A stretch of 64,000 nucleotides of DNA, taken from positions 1 to 64,000 of the forward strand of contig JAFRTU010000005.1 of NCBI GenBank assembly GCA_017439085.1, in the 5' to 3' direction. Positions 18,604-27,000 of the stretch are shown in pieces. This stretch comes from Clostridia bacterium (GTDB lineage: Bacteria > Bacillota > Clostridia > Christensenellales > Christensenellaceae). The notes under the pieces are model-generated. The model was not told the origin of the DNA and ran no database searches. It saw only the letters and a program-made list of their open reading frames with translations. A program made the translations under genes and the position numbers. Positions within the stretch are counted from its first letter, which is position 1. Every line of letters starts with the position of its first letter.

Positions 18604-19538
18604 GTAATACGAATAAGACCTCTAAAAAAGTCAGGAGTCAGTCGAGAGCGTATAAGACCAGTCTCGGGATCACATATATACTGCTCATCGTTATGGGTAT
18701 CATATGGCTCGTCCCGCTACTCTGGATATTCCTTTCTGCTTTCCGCTGCGAGTATCAGCCTGACGGCACATTCATAGGAACGGTCACGAGCAACTTCTTC
18801 CCGAAGGCATACGGGTTCAAGAACTTTGCTGACCTGTTCACGGCAACATATTACGGTGTTCCGAACGCTTTCCCGAGATGGATGCTGAACACGCTCATTG
18901 TGGCTGTCATAGACTGCATCATCTCCACGTTCCTCGTTCTTTCAGTGGCGTACTGCATGTCCAAGCTGAAATTCAAGATGAGAAAACCGTTCATGAACAT
19001 CTCGATGATAATCGGACTGTTCCCGGGATTCATGTCCATGATAGCGATCTACTTCCTGCTGAAGTCCATAGGGCTTACGGGAAACCCTGATCATCCCGGA
19101 TATTCAATGGTGGGACTTGTCTTTGCCTACAGTGCTGGAGCAGGACTTGGTTTCCAGGTGGCTAAGGGATTCTTCGACGTCATTCCGAATGCACTCGTGG
19201 AATCTGCAAAGCTCGACGGATGCTCCAACTTCAAGATATTCATGAAGATAATCCTGCCTCTGGCAAAGCCGATAATCATCTATCAGGCTCTCATGAGCTT
19301 CACAGGACCATGGATGGACTTCATATTCGCAAAGGTCATCATAGGCGCCGATAACTCAGCCTTCTGGACAGTATCCGTAGGACTCTACTCGCTGCTGTTC
19401 GGTACACATCCTGATACGAACCTGTTCACACAGTTCGCCGCAGGATGCGTAATAGTGGCAATTCCTATCGTCACGCTGTTCATGTTCCTGCAGAAGTATT
19501 ATGTGGAAGGTGTTACAGCAGGAGCAGTAAAAGGCTGA
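18600..19538 (+). CDS. MalG-type sugar ABC permease
   Basis: 312 residues with six membrane helices. The EAA loop is VESAKLDGCSNFKIFMKIILP (about 200-220; core VESAKLDG). The C-terminus YYVEGVTAGAVKG is the ending typical of MalG-family permeases, whose tail reaches into the ATPase. The ATGA overlap with the upstream permease indicates coupled translation. It closes the operon; a strong terminator follows at 19582. Confidence 0.93.
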   Translation: MSNTNKTSKKVRSQSRAYKTSLGITYILLIVMGIIWLVPLLWIFLSAFRCEYQPDGTFIGTVTSNFFPKAYGFKNFADLFTATYYGVPNAFPRWMLNTLIVAVIDCIISTFLVLSVAYCMSKLKFKMRKPFMNISMIIGLFPGFMSMIAIYFLLKSIGLTGNPDHPGYSMVGLVFAYSAGAGLGFQVAKGFFDVIPNALVESAKLDGCSNFKIFMKIILPLAKPIIIYQALMSFTGPWMDFIFAKVIIGADNSAFWTVSVGLYSLLFGTHPDTNLFTQFAAGCVIVAIPIVTLFMFLQKYYVEGVTAGAVKG

Positions 19539-19581
19539 TCTCCAAAGTCGCTTGACCGCATAGGAAACAAGAACCTTATAA

Positions 19582-19626
19582 GACCCTCTTTTCCGGATAA
19601 AACCGGAATAAGAGGGTCGTTTTCTT
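19582..19626 (+). terminator. terminator of the starch/maltodextrin operon
   Basis: GACCCTCTT (19582-19590) pairs with AAGAGGGTC (19610-19618); TTCCGG/CCGGAA extends it inward. A T-rich run follows. Confidence 0.85.
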
Positions 19627-19693
19627 TTCCGGGGAACAGTGATATGTGGGTGTCAATACTCAAAAAAGGCAACACAAGATGAACTGCCTGTAA

Positions 19694-19726
19694 GTCCGTA
19701 TTTTCGGACATATGCATTTATATAAT
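19694..19726 (+). promoter_or_regulatory. probable promoter with overlapping inverted repeat for two small genes
   Basis: TATAAT at 19721-19726. A short inverted repeat, GTCCG (19694-19698) with CGGAC (19705-19709), sits where a -35 would be, and no consensus -35 is seen. A repressor or activator site is possible. Confidence 0.4.
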
Positions 19727-19759
19727 GAAGATGTAAACCGAATAAAGGAGGCAGTTATC

Positions 19760-19879
19760 ATGAACAGAAGTAAACAGAACACCCTGGAAATGGCAAAGAT
19801 ATTCGCTTATTCAACACTCGGAACAGGAGGCATTTTCATGATCATCTGGCTGCTCTGCCTTATAGCACCGATGGTATGA
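19760..19879 (+). CDS. 39-residue single-span membrane protein, unknown
   Basis: A small ORF starting at the ATG 7 nt after a perfect AAAGGAGG (19744-19751 region), so it is very likely translated. It has a short polar N-terminus MNRSKQNTLEMAK and one hydrophobic helix ending in LLCLIAPMV. No family is recognised. It lies between the importer operon terminator and the 72-residue gene at 19889, with only 9 bp between the two, so they look like a pair. Type I toxin, small regulator of a membrane complex, or other roles are all open. Confidence 0.6.
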   Translation: MNRSKQNTLEMAKIFAYSTLGTGGIFMIIWLLCLIAPMV

Positions 19880-19888
19880 GATAAGGAT

Positions 19889-20107
19889 ATGGATAAATAC
19901 CTGTACATTTTCAAACTGAGACGCCCAAGGACGCAGACCTTTCAGGGCATACAGATAGGAACACTTGAAGCATCATGTCAGGGAGATGCAGAGGACATGC
20001 TGGATCTCCTGATGGGAAAATACGGTTATGGAGGAGAGATAACCAAGCTGGACGGAAAGAACAGCAAATGGTTCATCGATGACGCCGGAAGGACCATAGC
20101 CGTGTGA
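19889..20107 (+). CDS. 72-residue protein of unknown function
   Basis: A short soluble protein, MDKYLYIFKLRRPRTQTFQG at its start, with a mixed alpha/beta look and a Trp-Phe near the end (KWFIDDAGRT). No cysteine pair, HTH or catalytic motif is evident. An AAGGA site lies before the ATG. Codon usage is like its neighbours, which supports real coding. It probably shares the promoter at about 19721 with the membrane peptide upstream. I do not recognise the family. Confidence 0.55.
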   Translation: MDKYLYIFKLRRPRTQTFQGIQIGTLEASCQGDAEDMLDLLMGKYGYGGEITKLDGKNSKWFIDDAGRTIAV

Positions 20108-20113
20108 TTTTTA

Positions 20114-20143
20114 GGGCAGCCGGGGAACGTTTCTCCGGCTGCT
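20114..20143. terminator. GC-rich hairpin after the small gene pair
   Basis: GCAGCCGGGGAA pairs with TTCTCCGGCTGC around a 3-nt loop. There is no T run on the plus strand, so it may be a weak or factor-assisted terminator or an mRNA end stabiliser. Confidence 0.4.
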
Positions 20144-20160
20144 CATGACTCTGCCCGCCT

Positions 20161-20189
20161 TTGTCTATACCCTTGATTTATTGTATAAT
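20161..20189 (+). promoter_or_regulatory. sigma-A-type promoter for ftsK
   Basis: TTGTCT (20161-20166), 17-bp spacer, perfect TATAAT (20184-20189), 32 bp before the GTG start of ftsK. Confidence 0.7.
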
Positions 20190-20220
20190 ATATGCTGAAT
20201 AATTGTGAGGTGATGAACAG

Positions 20221-22980
20221 GTGGCAGGTTCAACAAAGAAAAAAACGAGCAATTCAAAGAACAGAAATACAAGGTCGGTCTCAAGAAAGAGTACCGCCAA
20301 AAACAGTAAACCGATAAAAGTGCTGGAGATAATGGGTATAGTACTGACTGCGCTGGGAATACTGACGGGAGCTTTCGTATATACTTCATCCACTGCGGTT
20401 TTTGCACAGCTCATAAGGAATATAGTATTCGGCATGTTCGGCATATTCGGTTATCTCATACCGATATTCCTTGTGGCATTCGGCTTCATCTATCTTTTCA
20501 GCGTAGGTATCAACAGCAGGAAGGCGGTTTTCTTTACCATCTGTTTCTGGCTGCTTGCTGCATTCGTGGAACTCTGCTCACCTAAGAAGTATGCACCTTC
20601 TGCCATCAATTACATAAACTATATAGTGCAGGCCTTCAATAACGGAACGGAGAAGATAGGAGGAGGAGTTATAGGAGCAATCCTCGGATATCCTCTCGAA
20701 GCACTCTTTTCAAAGGCCGGAGCGCTCATCATACTTGCTACCGCAATGCTGGTACTCATCGTCCTCATCACGAACTTCTCCATAAGGGACGGATTTGAGA
20801 AACTCTCCAATTCTGTCAGGAACATGCGTGAATCCGCAAGGAACGAGAGACTTGAAAGAGAGGCAAGAAAGCAGCAGTATATCGAAGAGCGGGTAGAAGA
20901 TGAAGATGAGATCTATCAGAAGGCATTCAGTGATCAGGAGTATGCAAGGCCTTCTGAGAATGCGCGTCCAGGAGCAACTGAGATACTCGGTTCCCAGGAA
21001 GAGAAGAGAAGACCCTCTAAGAAGGATACTGCCATAGATCCGGACGTCATAATCGATCCGAGAGACCAGCAGGTCGGTCTCATGAGCAATGATATAGGAA
21101 AAGGGAAGAAGATACCTCAGACCGGTACCGGTGAGGTACAGGCTCAGCTGTTCAGGGATGATAAGAACAAGGCAAAACCTCAGGTCGACGGAAAGAAGAA
21201 ACCTTTCTTTGCCAAGAAGAAATCGAATCATCTTGATATACAGACCAGCATAGAGGATGAGTACAACAAGCAGCTGGCTGAGGATTATTATGTGGATGAT
21301 GAGGAGGAAGAACCGTATACCGGAGAATTCAACTTCTATTCCACGAACCATAAGAAAGAAGACATCAAGCCAAAGGAGAAGAAAGAGCCTGAGAAGACGG
21401 CTTATTTCACTCCGCCTCCAAGCGAGATGAAGGAAAAGGAGCCTATAGAGGAGCCGGAAGAAGAAAAAACGGATGAAAAAAAGGAAGAGAAGAAAGAACA
21501 CAAGCCGTACATGCTTCCGTTCAGGATGGATCTTCTCGACAAGCCCGTCCAGAGCGACTACGGACGCAGAATGGAAAAGAGCAATCTAAGCAAGGCCAAT
21601 CTTCTTGAAGAAGCGTTCCAGAATTTCCATATAGACGTCAAGATAAACAACATCGTAATAGGACCTTCAGTGACCCGTTATGAGCTTACTCCCGCACCAG
21701 GTGTCAAGATATCAAGGATAACCGCTCTTGCGAACGACATAGCTCTTTATCTGGCTGCACCGAGCGTCAGGATCGAAGCACCAATACCCGGAAAATCTGC
21801 TGTCGGAATAGAGGTACCGAATTCAGAGAGAATGGGTGTCAAGATAAGAGAACTCCTCGATACTCCGGAGTTCAAAAACAACAAGAGCAGTATCTTTTTC
21901 GGCCTTGGTAAGGATATCAACGGAAACAATGTTTACGGAGACCTCGCCAAGATGCCGCATCTTCTGATCGCAGGTACCACAGGTTCCGGAAAGAGCGTAT
22001 GCATCAACTCAATTATTATGAGCATACTGTACAAATCCTCTCCTGAAGAAGTTAACATGCTCATGGTAGACCCGAAGGTAGTTGAGATGAAAAGGTTCAA
22101 CGGAATACCTCATATGAAGACCAAGGTCGTCACTGATCCGAAGAAGGCCACCAGCATGCTCAACTACGTTGTGAATGAGATGCAGAAGAGGTATAAGATC
22201 TTCGCGGATACCAATGTCAAAGAGATAGATTCGTACAATAAATATATGCTCTCCCAGGGAGAAAAGATCATTCCGAAGCTGGTCGTCATAATAGATGAGC
22301 TTGCAGACCTCATGATGGCAAGCAAGCACGAAGTCGAAGATGCGATATGCAGAATAGCACAGCTGGGCCGAGCTGCAGGAATACACCTTGTCGTCGCCAC
22401 ACAGACACCTAGGGCCGACGTCCTTACGGGAATGATAAAGACCAATATCTCGTCAAGGATCGCTCTGACGGTCTCTTCAGGGCTCGATTCGAGGATCATA
22501 CTGGATATGAACGGCGCTGAAGATCTTCTCGGAAACGGAGACATGCTGTTCATGCCGATAGGACAGTCGAAGCCTGTAAGACTTCAGGGATGCTACATCA
22601 GTGATGAGGAGAATGAAAGGGTCATAGACTTCCTGAAGAACAATACGGATGAGATGGAAAAGGATGAGGAACTCGAGAGACAGCTCATAGAGGGAGTAGA
22701 GCCTGCAGCCAGCATCTCAGAAGTCGGAGAAGAGCAGGATAAGAGTTCCTTCGATGATCCGCTGACCCAGAAGGCCATAGAACTGGCATTCGAATACGGA
22801 AACATCTCAAGCTCTATGATTATGAGAAGACTTAAGGTCGGGTATGCCCGTGCAGCAAGGATCGTGGATGAGATGGAGCTTAAGGAGATAGTACCTCCGG
22901 CTGACGGCAACAAGCCGAGGCCTCTGCAGATCACATATGATGAGTTCCAAAGGATGATAGGTAAAGATGAAGAGGAGTGA
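20221..22980 (+). CDS. ftsK: FtsK/SpoIIIE DNA translocase
   Basis: 919 residues from a GTG start with GAGGTGA upstream. A basic N-terminus and four membrane helices (about 35-185) anchor it at the septum. A long charged, Lys/Glu-rich linker (about 200-430) follows. The RecA-like motor has Walker A AGTTGSGKSV (about 584-593) and Walker B-type VVIIDELADLM (about 685). The winged-helix gamma domain (about 845-915, MIMRRLKVGYARAARIVDEM) reads chromosome-orienting sequences. It pumps DNA through the closing septum. Its 3' end overlaps rimO by 14 nt, coupling the two genes. Confidence 0.96.
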   Translation: MAGSTKKKTSNSKNRNTRSVSRKSTAKNSKPIKVLEIMGIVLTALGILTGAFVYTSSTAVFAQLIRNIVFGMFGIFGYLIPIFLVAFGFIYLFSVGINSRKAVFFTICFWLLAAFVELCSPKKYAPSAINYINYIVQAFNNGTEKIGGGVIGAILGYPLEALFSKAGALIILATAMLVLIVLITNFSIRDGFEKLSNSVRNMRESARNERLEREARKQQYIEERVEDEDEIYQKAFSDQEYARPSENARPGATEILGSQEEKRRPSKKDTAIDPDVIIDPRDQQVGLMSNDIGKGKKIPQTGTGEVQAQLFRDDKNKAKPQVDGKKKPFFAKKKSNHLDIQTSIEDEYNKQLAEDYYVDDEEEEPYTGEFNFYSTNHKKEDIKPKEKKEPEKTAYFTPPPSEMKEKEPIEEPEEEKTDEKKEEKKEHKPYMLPFRMDLLDKPVQSDYGRRMEKSNLSKANLLEEAFQNFHIDVKINNIVIGPSVTRYELTPAPGVKISRITALANDIALYLAAPSVRIEAPIPGKSAVGIEVPNSERMGVKIRELLDTPEFKNNKSSIFFGLGKDINGNNVYGDLAKMPHLLIAGTTGSGKSVCINSIIMSILYKSSPEEVNMLMVDPKVVEMKRFNGIPHMKTKVVTDPKKATSMLNYVVNEMQKRYKIFADTNVKEIDSYNKYMLSQGEKIIPKLVVIIDELADLMMASKHEVEDAICRIAQLGRAAGIHLVVATQTPRADVLTGMIKTNISSRIALTVSSGLDSRIILDMNGAEDLLGNGDMLFMPIGQSKPVRLQGCYISDEENERVIDFLKNNTDEMEKDEELERQLIEGVEPAASISEVGEEQDKSSFDDPLTQKAIELAFEYGNISSSMIMRRLKVGYARAARIVDEMELKEIVPPADGNKPRPLQITYDEFQRMIGKDEEE

Positions 22981-24304
22981 TCATTTCATCGGAGCAATTT
23001 CTCTCGGATGCTCAAAAAACAGGGTGGACACGGAACTGATGCTCGGCCAGCTGGTGAAAGCCGGCTATAATCTGACACCAGATCCCGAGGAGGCAGATGT
23101 CATCCTGATCAATACCTGTGGCTTCATAGATGATGCAAAGCAGGAATCCATCGATACAATCCTGGAAATGGCACGTTACAAGGAGACCGGAAAACTGAAA
23201 CTCCTTATCATCGCAGGGTGCCTTTCAGGCAGATACAGGGAAGAGGTCTCATCCAATTTCCCGGAAGTGGACGTGTTTCTCGGAGTTACTCCTCATGATG
23301 ACATCGTCGAGATGGTGGACAGAGGCCTTGAAGGTGAGAGACTGGAACTCTATCATGAAGCAGTGATAGACGCCAGCTATCAGGAGAGGATACTTACGAC
23401 TCCGGCCCATTATGCTTATGTCAAGATAGCCGAGGGATGCAATAACTTCTGTACGTACTGCGCGATCCCAAGGATAAGGGGAAGGCTTAAGAGCAGAACG
23501 GAAGAGGATATAATCTCCGAGGTCATGTGGCTTGCAGATATGGGTACGAAGGAGATCATCCTCGTAGCACAGGATACAAGCAAATACGGACTTGATCTTT
23601 ATGGTGAACCCAGGATATGCAGTCTTCTTGAAAAACTGTCAGGAATTGACGGAATAGAGATGATAAGGCTTCTGTATTGCTATCCGGATGGAGTCACCGA
23701 TGAACTGGTGAAGACCATTGTCGGACATGACAATATAGCCAATTATATAGACATTCCGGTACAGCATGTGGATGATGAGATCCTAAAGAGGATGAACCGC
23801 CATGATACCGGTAAGACCATATATGAAGCAGTAAGGCGTCTCAGAGACGCGAGTGATGATTTTATACTGAGGTCAACCGTAATAGTAGGATTCCCGGGAG
23901 AGACCGAAGAACAGTTTGAGCGGCTCCTGAAGGGGATAAACGATCTCAGGTTCGACAGGCTTGGGGCATTCAGATATTCGCAGGAGGACAATACGCCTGC
24001 AGCACTCATGCCGGATCAGATAGACGATGAGACGAAAGAGTACCGACTGGAGCAGGTCATGTTCACTCAGCAGAAGATCTCAAATGAGATGAATAAAAAA
24101 CGTATCGGAAAAGTCTACAGAGTCCTGATAGAGGATTATGATGAGGAAGAAGACATATATTTCGGCAGGAGCTATGCCGAGACACCGGAAGTCGACGGAC
24201 TAATAGTAATCCATTCGGACAGAGAACTCGAGACAGGGGAATATGTCTCAGTGAAGATCATCAGAGCAGATGATTACGAGATCACCGGCACTGTGATCGA
24301 ATAA
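22967..24304 (+). CDS. rimO: ribosomal protein uS12 methylthiotransferase RimO
   Basis: 445 residues, the usual length. The N-terminal UPF0004 domain begins AISLGCSKNRVDTELMLGQL, and its three cysteines bind the auxiliary iron-sulfur cluster. The radical SAM core carries CNNFCTYC (about 155), and a C-terminal TRAM-like domain binds the target. The SLGCSKN/VDTE form and overall length separate RimO from MiaB. It adds a methylthio group to an Asp of ribosomal protein S12. Start inside the end of ftsK, with AAGGATGATAGG as ribosome site. pgsA follows after 85 bp. Confidence 0.94.
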   Translation: MKRSDHFIGAISLGCSKNRVDTELMLGQLVKAGYNLTPDPEEADVILINTCGFIDDAKQESIDTILEMARYKETGKLKLLIIAGCLSGRYREEVSSNFPEVDVFLGVTPHDDIVEMVDRGLEGERLELYHEAVIDASYQERILTTPAHYAYVKIAEGCNNFCTYCAIPRIRGRLKSRTEEDIISEVMWLADMGTKEIILVAQDTSKYGLDLYGEPRICSLLEKLSGIDGIEMIRLLYCYPDGVTDELVKTIVGHDNIANYIDIPVQHVDDEILKRMNRHDTGKTIYEAVRRLRDASDDFILRSTVIVGFPGETEEQFERLLKGINDLRFDRLGAFRYSQEDNTPAALMPDQIDDETKEYRLEQVMFTQQKISNEMNKKRIGKVYRVLIEDYDEEEDIYFGRSYAETPEVDGLIVIHSDRELETGEYVSVKIIRADDYEITGTVIE

Positions 24305-24327
24305 TACAAAAAGGAACGAATAAAGAG

Positions 24328-24364
24328 TATAATCTTTGTGTAGCCATTTAAGGCGCAAGCCTTA
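24328..24364 (+). promoter_or_regulatory. possible -10 element and leader hairpin ahead of pgsA
   Basis: TATAAT at 24328-24333 without a convincing -35. The stem TAAGGC/GCCTTA closed by a GCAA tetraloop lies at about 24349-24364, shortly before the pgsA ribosome site. Read-through from rimO is equally possible. Confidence 0.3.
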
Positions 24365-24389
24365 TCAATGAGAGGAGTTTTAGAGGACA

Positions 24390-24941
24390 ATGAATAAAAA
24401 TGTTCCGAATATCCTGACTATAGCAAGAATAGTGATGGTGCCTTTCATCATCCTTCTGTACTATCTTCAGATACCCTATTGGAATTATTATGCTGCAGTG
24501 ATATTCATCATTGCTTCACTTACGGATATGCTCGACGGAATGATCGCCAGAAAATATGATCTGGTGTCCAATTTCGGAAAGCTGATGGATCCCATGGCAG
24601 ACAAGGTACTTGTCATGGCGGCACTCATAATAATCCTGGATTGGGGAAAACTCGGAAAACTCGGGCCTCTGGTCGTCATCATACTTCTCGGGAGAGAGTT
24701 TTTGATCTCCAGTTTCAGGCTTATCGCAGCCAGCACAGGAGTGGTCATAGCTGCCGGCAGCATCGGCAAACTGAAGACTGTGGTACAGCTCGTTGGCATA
24801 AGCCTGGTATTTCTTGAGAACCCGATCTTCAGCATCTGGAATATCCCGATGGGAGAGATCCTCGTTTATCTGTCGACCATCCTTTCGATCTGGTCGTGCA
24901 TTGAATACATAGCTAAGAACAAAGAATTGCTCAGAGGTTAA
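24390..24941 (+). CDS. pgsA: phosphatidylglycerophosphate synthase
   Basis: 183 residues with about four to five membrane helices. The CDP-alcohol phosphatidyltransferase motif D-G-x2-A-R-x8-G-x3-D-x3-D is complete from [11 protein letters not shown] (about residue 48) through [10 protein letters not shown]. The enzyme joins CDP-diacylglycerol and glycerol-3-phosphate, the committed step to phosphatidylglycerol. It sits between rimO and recA, a common Firmicute order. recA begins only 2 bp after its stop, so recA is likely read from the same transcript. Confidence 0.94.
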   Translation: MNKNVPNILTIARIVMVPFIILLYYLQIPYWNYYAAVIFIIASLTDMLDGMIARKYDLVSNFGKLMDPMADKVLVMAALIIILDWGKLGKLGPLVVIILLGREFLISSFRLIAASTGVVIAAGSIGKLKTVVQLVGISLVFLENPIFSIWNIPMGEILVYLSTILSIWSCIEYIAKNKELLRG

Positions 24942-24943
24942 AA

Positions 24944-26017
24944 ATGGCAAAGAAAGCAACAAAAGACGTAATAACTAAGAAGGACAATCTCATCGAGAAG
25001 GAAGAAGCACTCACCAATGCTCTTGAGCAGATAGAGAAGAAATACGGTAAGGGCTCCATTATGAAGCTTGGTTCCCATATCGAGAACATGGAGGTGTCTG
25101 TTATACCTACCGGATGCGTGGAACTGGACCTTGCCCTTGGAGTCGGAGGACTTCCGAGAGGAAGGATCATAGAGATGTTCGGACCTGAGTCTTCAGGAAA
25201 GACAACCCTTGCACTCCACGCTATCGCTGAAGCTCAGAAGATGGGAGGGGCTGCGGCATTCATAGATGTTGAGCATGCTCTCGATCCCGTCTATGCAAAG
25301 AAACTCGGAGTCGATATAGACAATCTCTTCGTGTCTCAGCCTGACGCGGGAGAACAGGCTCTTGAGATAATGGAAACTCTCACCAGAAGCGGAGCTCTCG
25401 ATATCATAGTACTGGATTCAGTCGCAGCCCTCGTACCACAGGCAGAGATAGACGGAGAGATGGGAGATTCCCATATGGCAGCTCAGGCAAGGCTCATGTC
25501 TCAGGCAATGAGAAAACTGACTTCAGTCATCTCCAAATCCAGCACGGTCGCAATATTCATCAACCAGCTGAGAGAAAAGGTCGGCATCATGTTCGGAAAT
25601 CCCGAGGTAACTCCTGGAGGAAGAGCACTGAAGTTCTATTCATCCGTCAGGATCGACATCAGAAGAGCCGATGCCATTAAAAAGGGCGATGAGGTCCTAG
25701 GTGCTAAGACGAAGCTCAAGGTAGTGAAGAACAAGGTGGCACCGCCCTTCAAGACCGCCGTATGCGAGATGTATTACGGAGAAGGCATTTCCAGAGCAGC
25801 AGGTATCGCAAACATCGCTACCGAAATGGGAATACTCGAGAAATCAGGCTCATGGTTCTCATATAACGGCGAAAGGATCGCACAGGGCAGGGACAACCTG
25901 AGAAAATACCTGAAGGACAATCCTGAAGTGATGGAAGAGCTTTACCAGAAGATAATGTCCTTTGACGGAGGGTTCGATATCTCTTCCGAGGATGACGGCG
26001 ATTCTGCCGAGGAATGA
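24944..26017 (+). CDS. recA: recombinase RecA
   Basis: 357 residues, full length. Walker [10 protein letters not shown] is at about 82-90. Loop L1 ([19 protein letters not shown]) and L2 ([19 protein letters not shown], ending [12 protein letters not shown]) are canonical. An acidic C-terminal tail ends [11 protein letters not shown]. It forms filaments on single-stranded DNA for strand exchange and LexA cleavage. The start lies 2 bp after pgsA with AGAGG as ribosome site, so no promoter or LexA box stands directly before it. Damage control would have to act further upstream. Confidence 0.98.
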   Translation: MAKKATKDVITKKDNLIEKEEALTNALEQIEKKYGKGSIMKLGSHIENMEVSVIPTGCVELDLALGVGGLPRGRIIEMFGPESSGKTTLALHAIAEAQKMGGAAAFIDVEHALDPVYAKKLGVDIDNLFVSQPDAGEQALEIMETLTRSGALDIIVLDSVAALVPQAEIDGEMGDSHMAAQARLMSQAMRKLTSVISKSSTVAIFINQLREKVGIMFGNPEVTPGGRALKFYSSVRIDIRRADAIKKGDEVLGAKTKLKVVKNKVAPPFKTAVCEMYYGEGISRAAGIANIATEMGILEKSGSWFSYNGERIAQGRDNLRKYLKDNPEVMEELYQKIMSFDGGFDISSEDDGDSAEE

Positions 26018-26024
26018 CACTTAG

Positions 26025-26066
26025 TAAAGGAGATAAGGCTATCCGGACGGATAGCCTTTTATACAT
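26025..26066 (+). promoter_or_regulatory. hairpin between a Shine-Dalgarno and the tlyA start
   Basis: AAAGGAG (26026-26032) is followed by a perfect 10-bp stem, AAGGCTATCC (26035-26044) with GGATAGCCTT (26049-26058), loop GGAC, then the tlyA ATG at 26067. As a straight line the spacing is 34 nt, too long; with the stem folded it is 10 nt. The same stem with its following TTTT could also act as a weak recA terminator. Confidence 0.55.
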
Positions 26067-26858
26067 ATGAGCAAAAAGAGACTGGATTTACTGATGGTGG
26101 AAAAAGGGCTCGTTTCTTCAAGGGAAAGAGCGAGAGTTCTCATTCTTTCCGGAGAAGTGAGCGTTAACGGGGCTACTGTCAGAAAAGCAGGTGACAGTTT
26201 TCAGGAAGACGCAGAGATAGTGCTTAAGAAGGCGGACTGTCCTTATGTGAGCAGGGGAGGTCTTAAGCTTGAAAAGGCTATAAACGAATTCGGGATAGAT
26301 CTCAGAGGACGGATATGCATGGACATAGGGGCTTCTACAGGTGGATTTACCGACTGCATGCTTATGAACGGTGCGGTGAAGGTATATGCCATAGATGTCG
26401 GTTACGGACAACTGGCATGGAAACTCCGCACAGATGAGAGAGTGGTAGTGATGGAAAGAGTCAATGCCAGGTATCTCACGAAAGACGATATCCCTGATGA
26501 TCCGGATTTTGCATCGATCGATGTGTCGTTCATTTCTCTTAAACTCATAATCCCCGCGCTGAAAGGTCTCGGAGTAAAAGAAGTCGCTGCGCTTATCAAG
26601 CCACAGTTCGAGGCAGGCCGTGAAAAAGTAGGCAAAAAAGGCATAGTGCGGGAAAAGGAGACTCATATGGAAGTCCTCAGAGACATAACGGACAGTATTT
26701 TCGATATGGGATACTCCGTTGAAGGAGTCACTTTTTCACCAATTAAAGGACAGGACGGCAATATAGAGTTCCTGGGTCATTTCGTGCTTTCGGATGAGCC
26801 GGTCAGGCTTTCTGACGAGGCCATTCTTGATATAGTCAGCAGAGCTCACGAGCTCTGA
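26067..26858 (+). CDS. tlyA: TlyA-family rRNA methyltransferase
   Basis: 263 residues. The N-terminal S4 RNA-binding domain (about 3-60) has KKRLDLLMVEKGLVSSRERAR and LILSGEVSVNG. A Rossmann methyltransferase of the FtsJ type follows, with SAM motif MDIGASTGGFTDCML (about 87-101) and the basic K-D-K-E-like residues downstream (AIDVGYGQL, SFISLKLI, ALIKPQFEAG). Homologues 2'-O-methylate 16S and 23S rRNA, which affects capreomycin sensitivity; some were named hemolysins. No ribosome site lies at normal distance except across a hairpin at 26035-26058. Downstream nadK has its own promoter. Confidence 0.93.
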   Translation: MSKKRLDLLMVEKGLVSSRERARVLILSGEVSVNGATVRKAGDSFQEDAEIVLKKADCPYVSRGGLKLEKAINEFGIDLRGRICMDIGASTGGFTDCMLMNGAVKVYAIDVGYGQLAWKLRTDERVVVMERVNARYLTKDDIPDDPDFASIDVSFISLKLIIPALKGLGVKEVAALIKPQFEAGREKVGKKGIVREKETHMEVLRDITDSIFDMGYSVEGVTFSPIKGQDGNIEFLGHFVLSDEPVRLSDEAILDIVSRAHEL

Positions 26859-26910
26859 AACTGCATAAATAAGCACATTTCAAATTGTTTTTCATATGAA
26901 AAATGCATAA

Positions 26911-26939
26911 TTGCATATTCTTTAGTGGAAATGTATAAT
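26911..26939 (+). promoter_or_regulatory. sigma-A-type promoter for nadK-argR-recN
   Basis: TTGCAT (26911-26916), 17-bp spacer, TATAAT (26934-26939), 61 bp ahead of the nadK start. The surrounding 140 bp are AT-rich. Confidence 0.7.
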
Positions 26940-27000
26940 AATTTATGTTCACTTTTTCATAGGCTTATATGAAAAAAACAGAAGGCAAAGGCGGACGATT

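Noticed and set aside
24905-24944. Search for a LexA/SOS box or promoter directly before recA
   Set aside because: recA starts 2 bp after pgsA and no GAAC-N4-GTTC-like palindrome is visible there or in the gap before pgsA.
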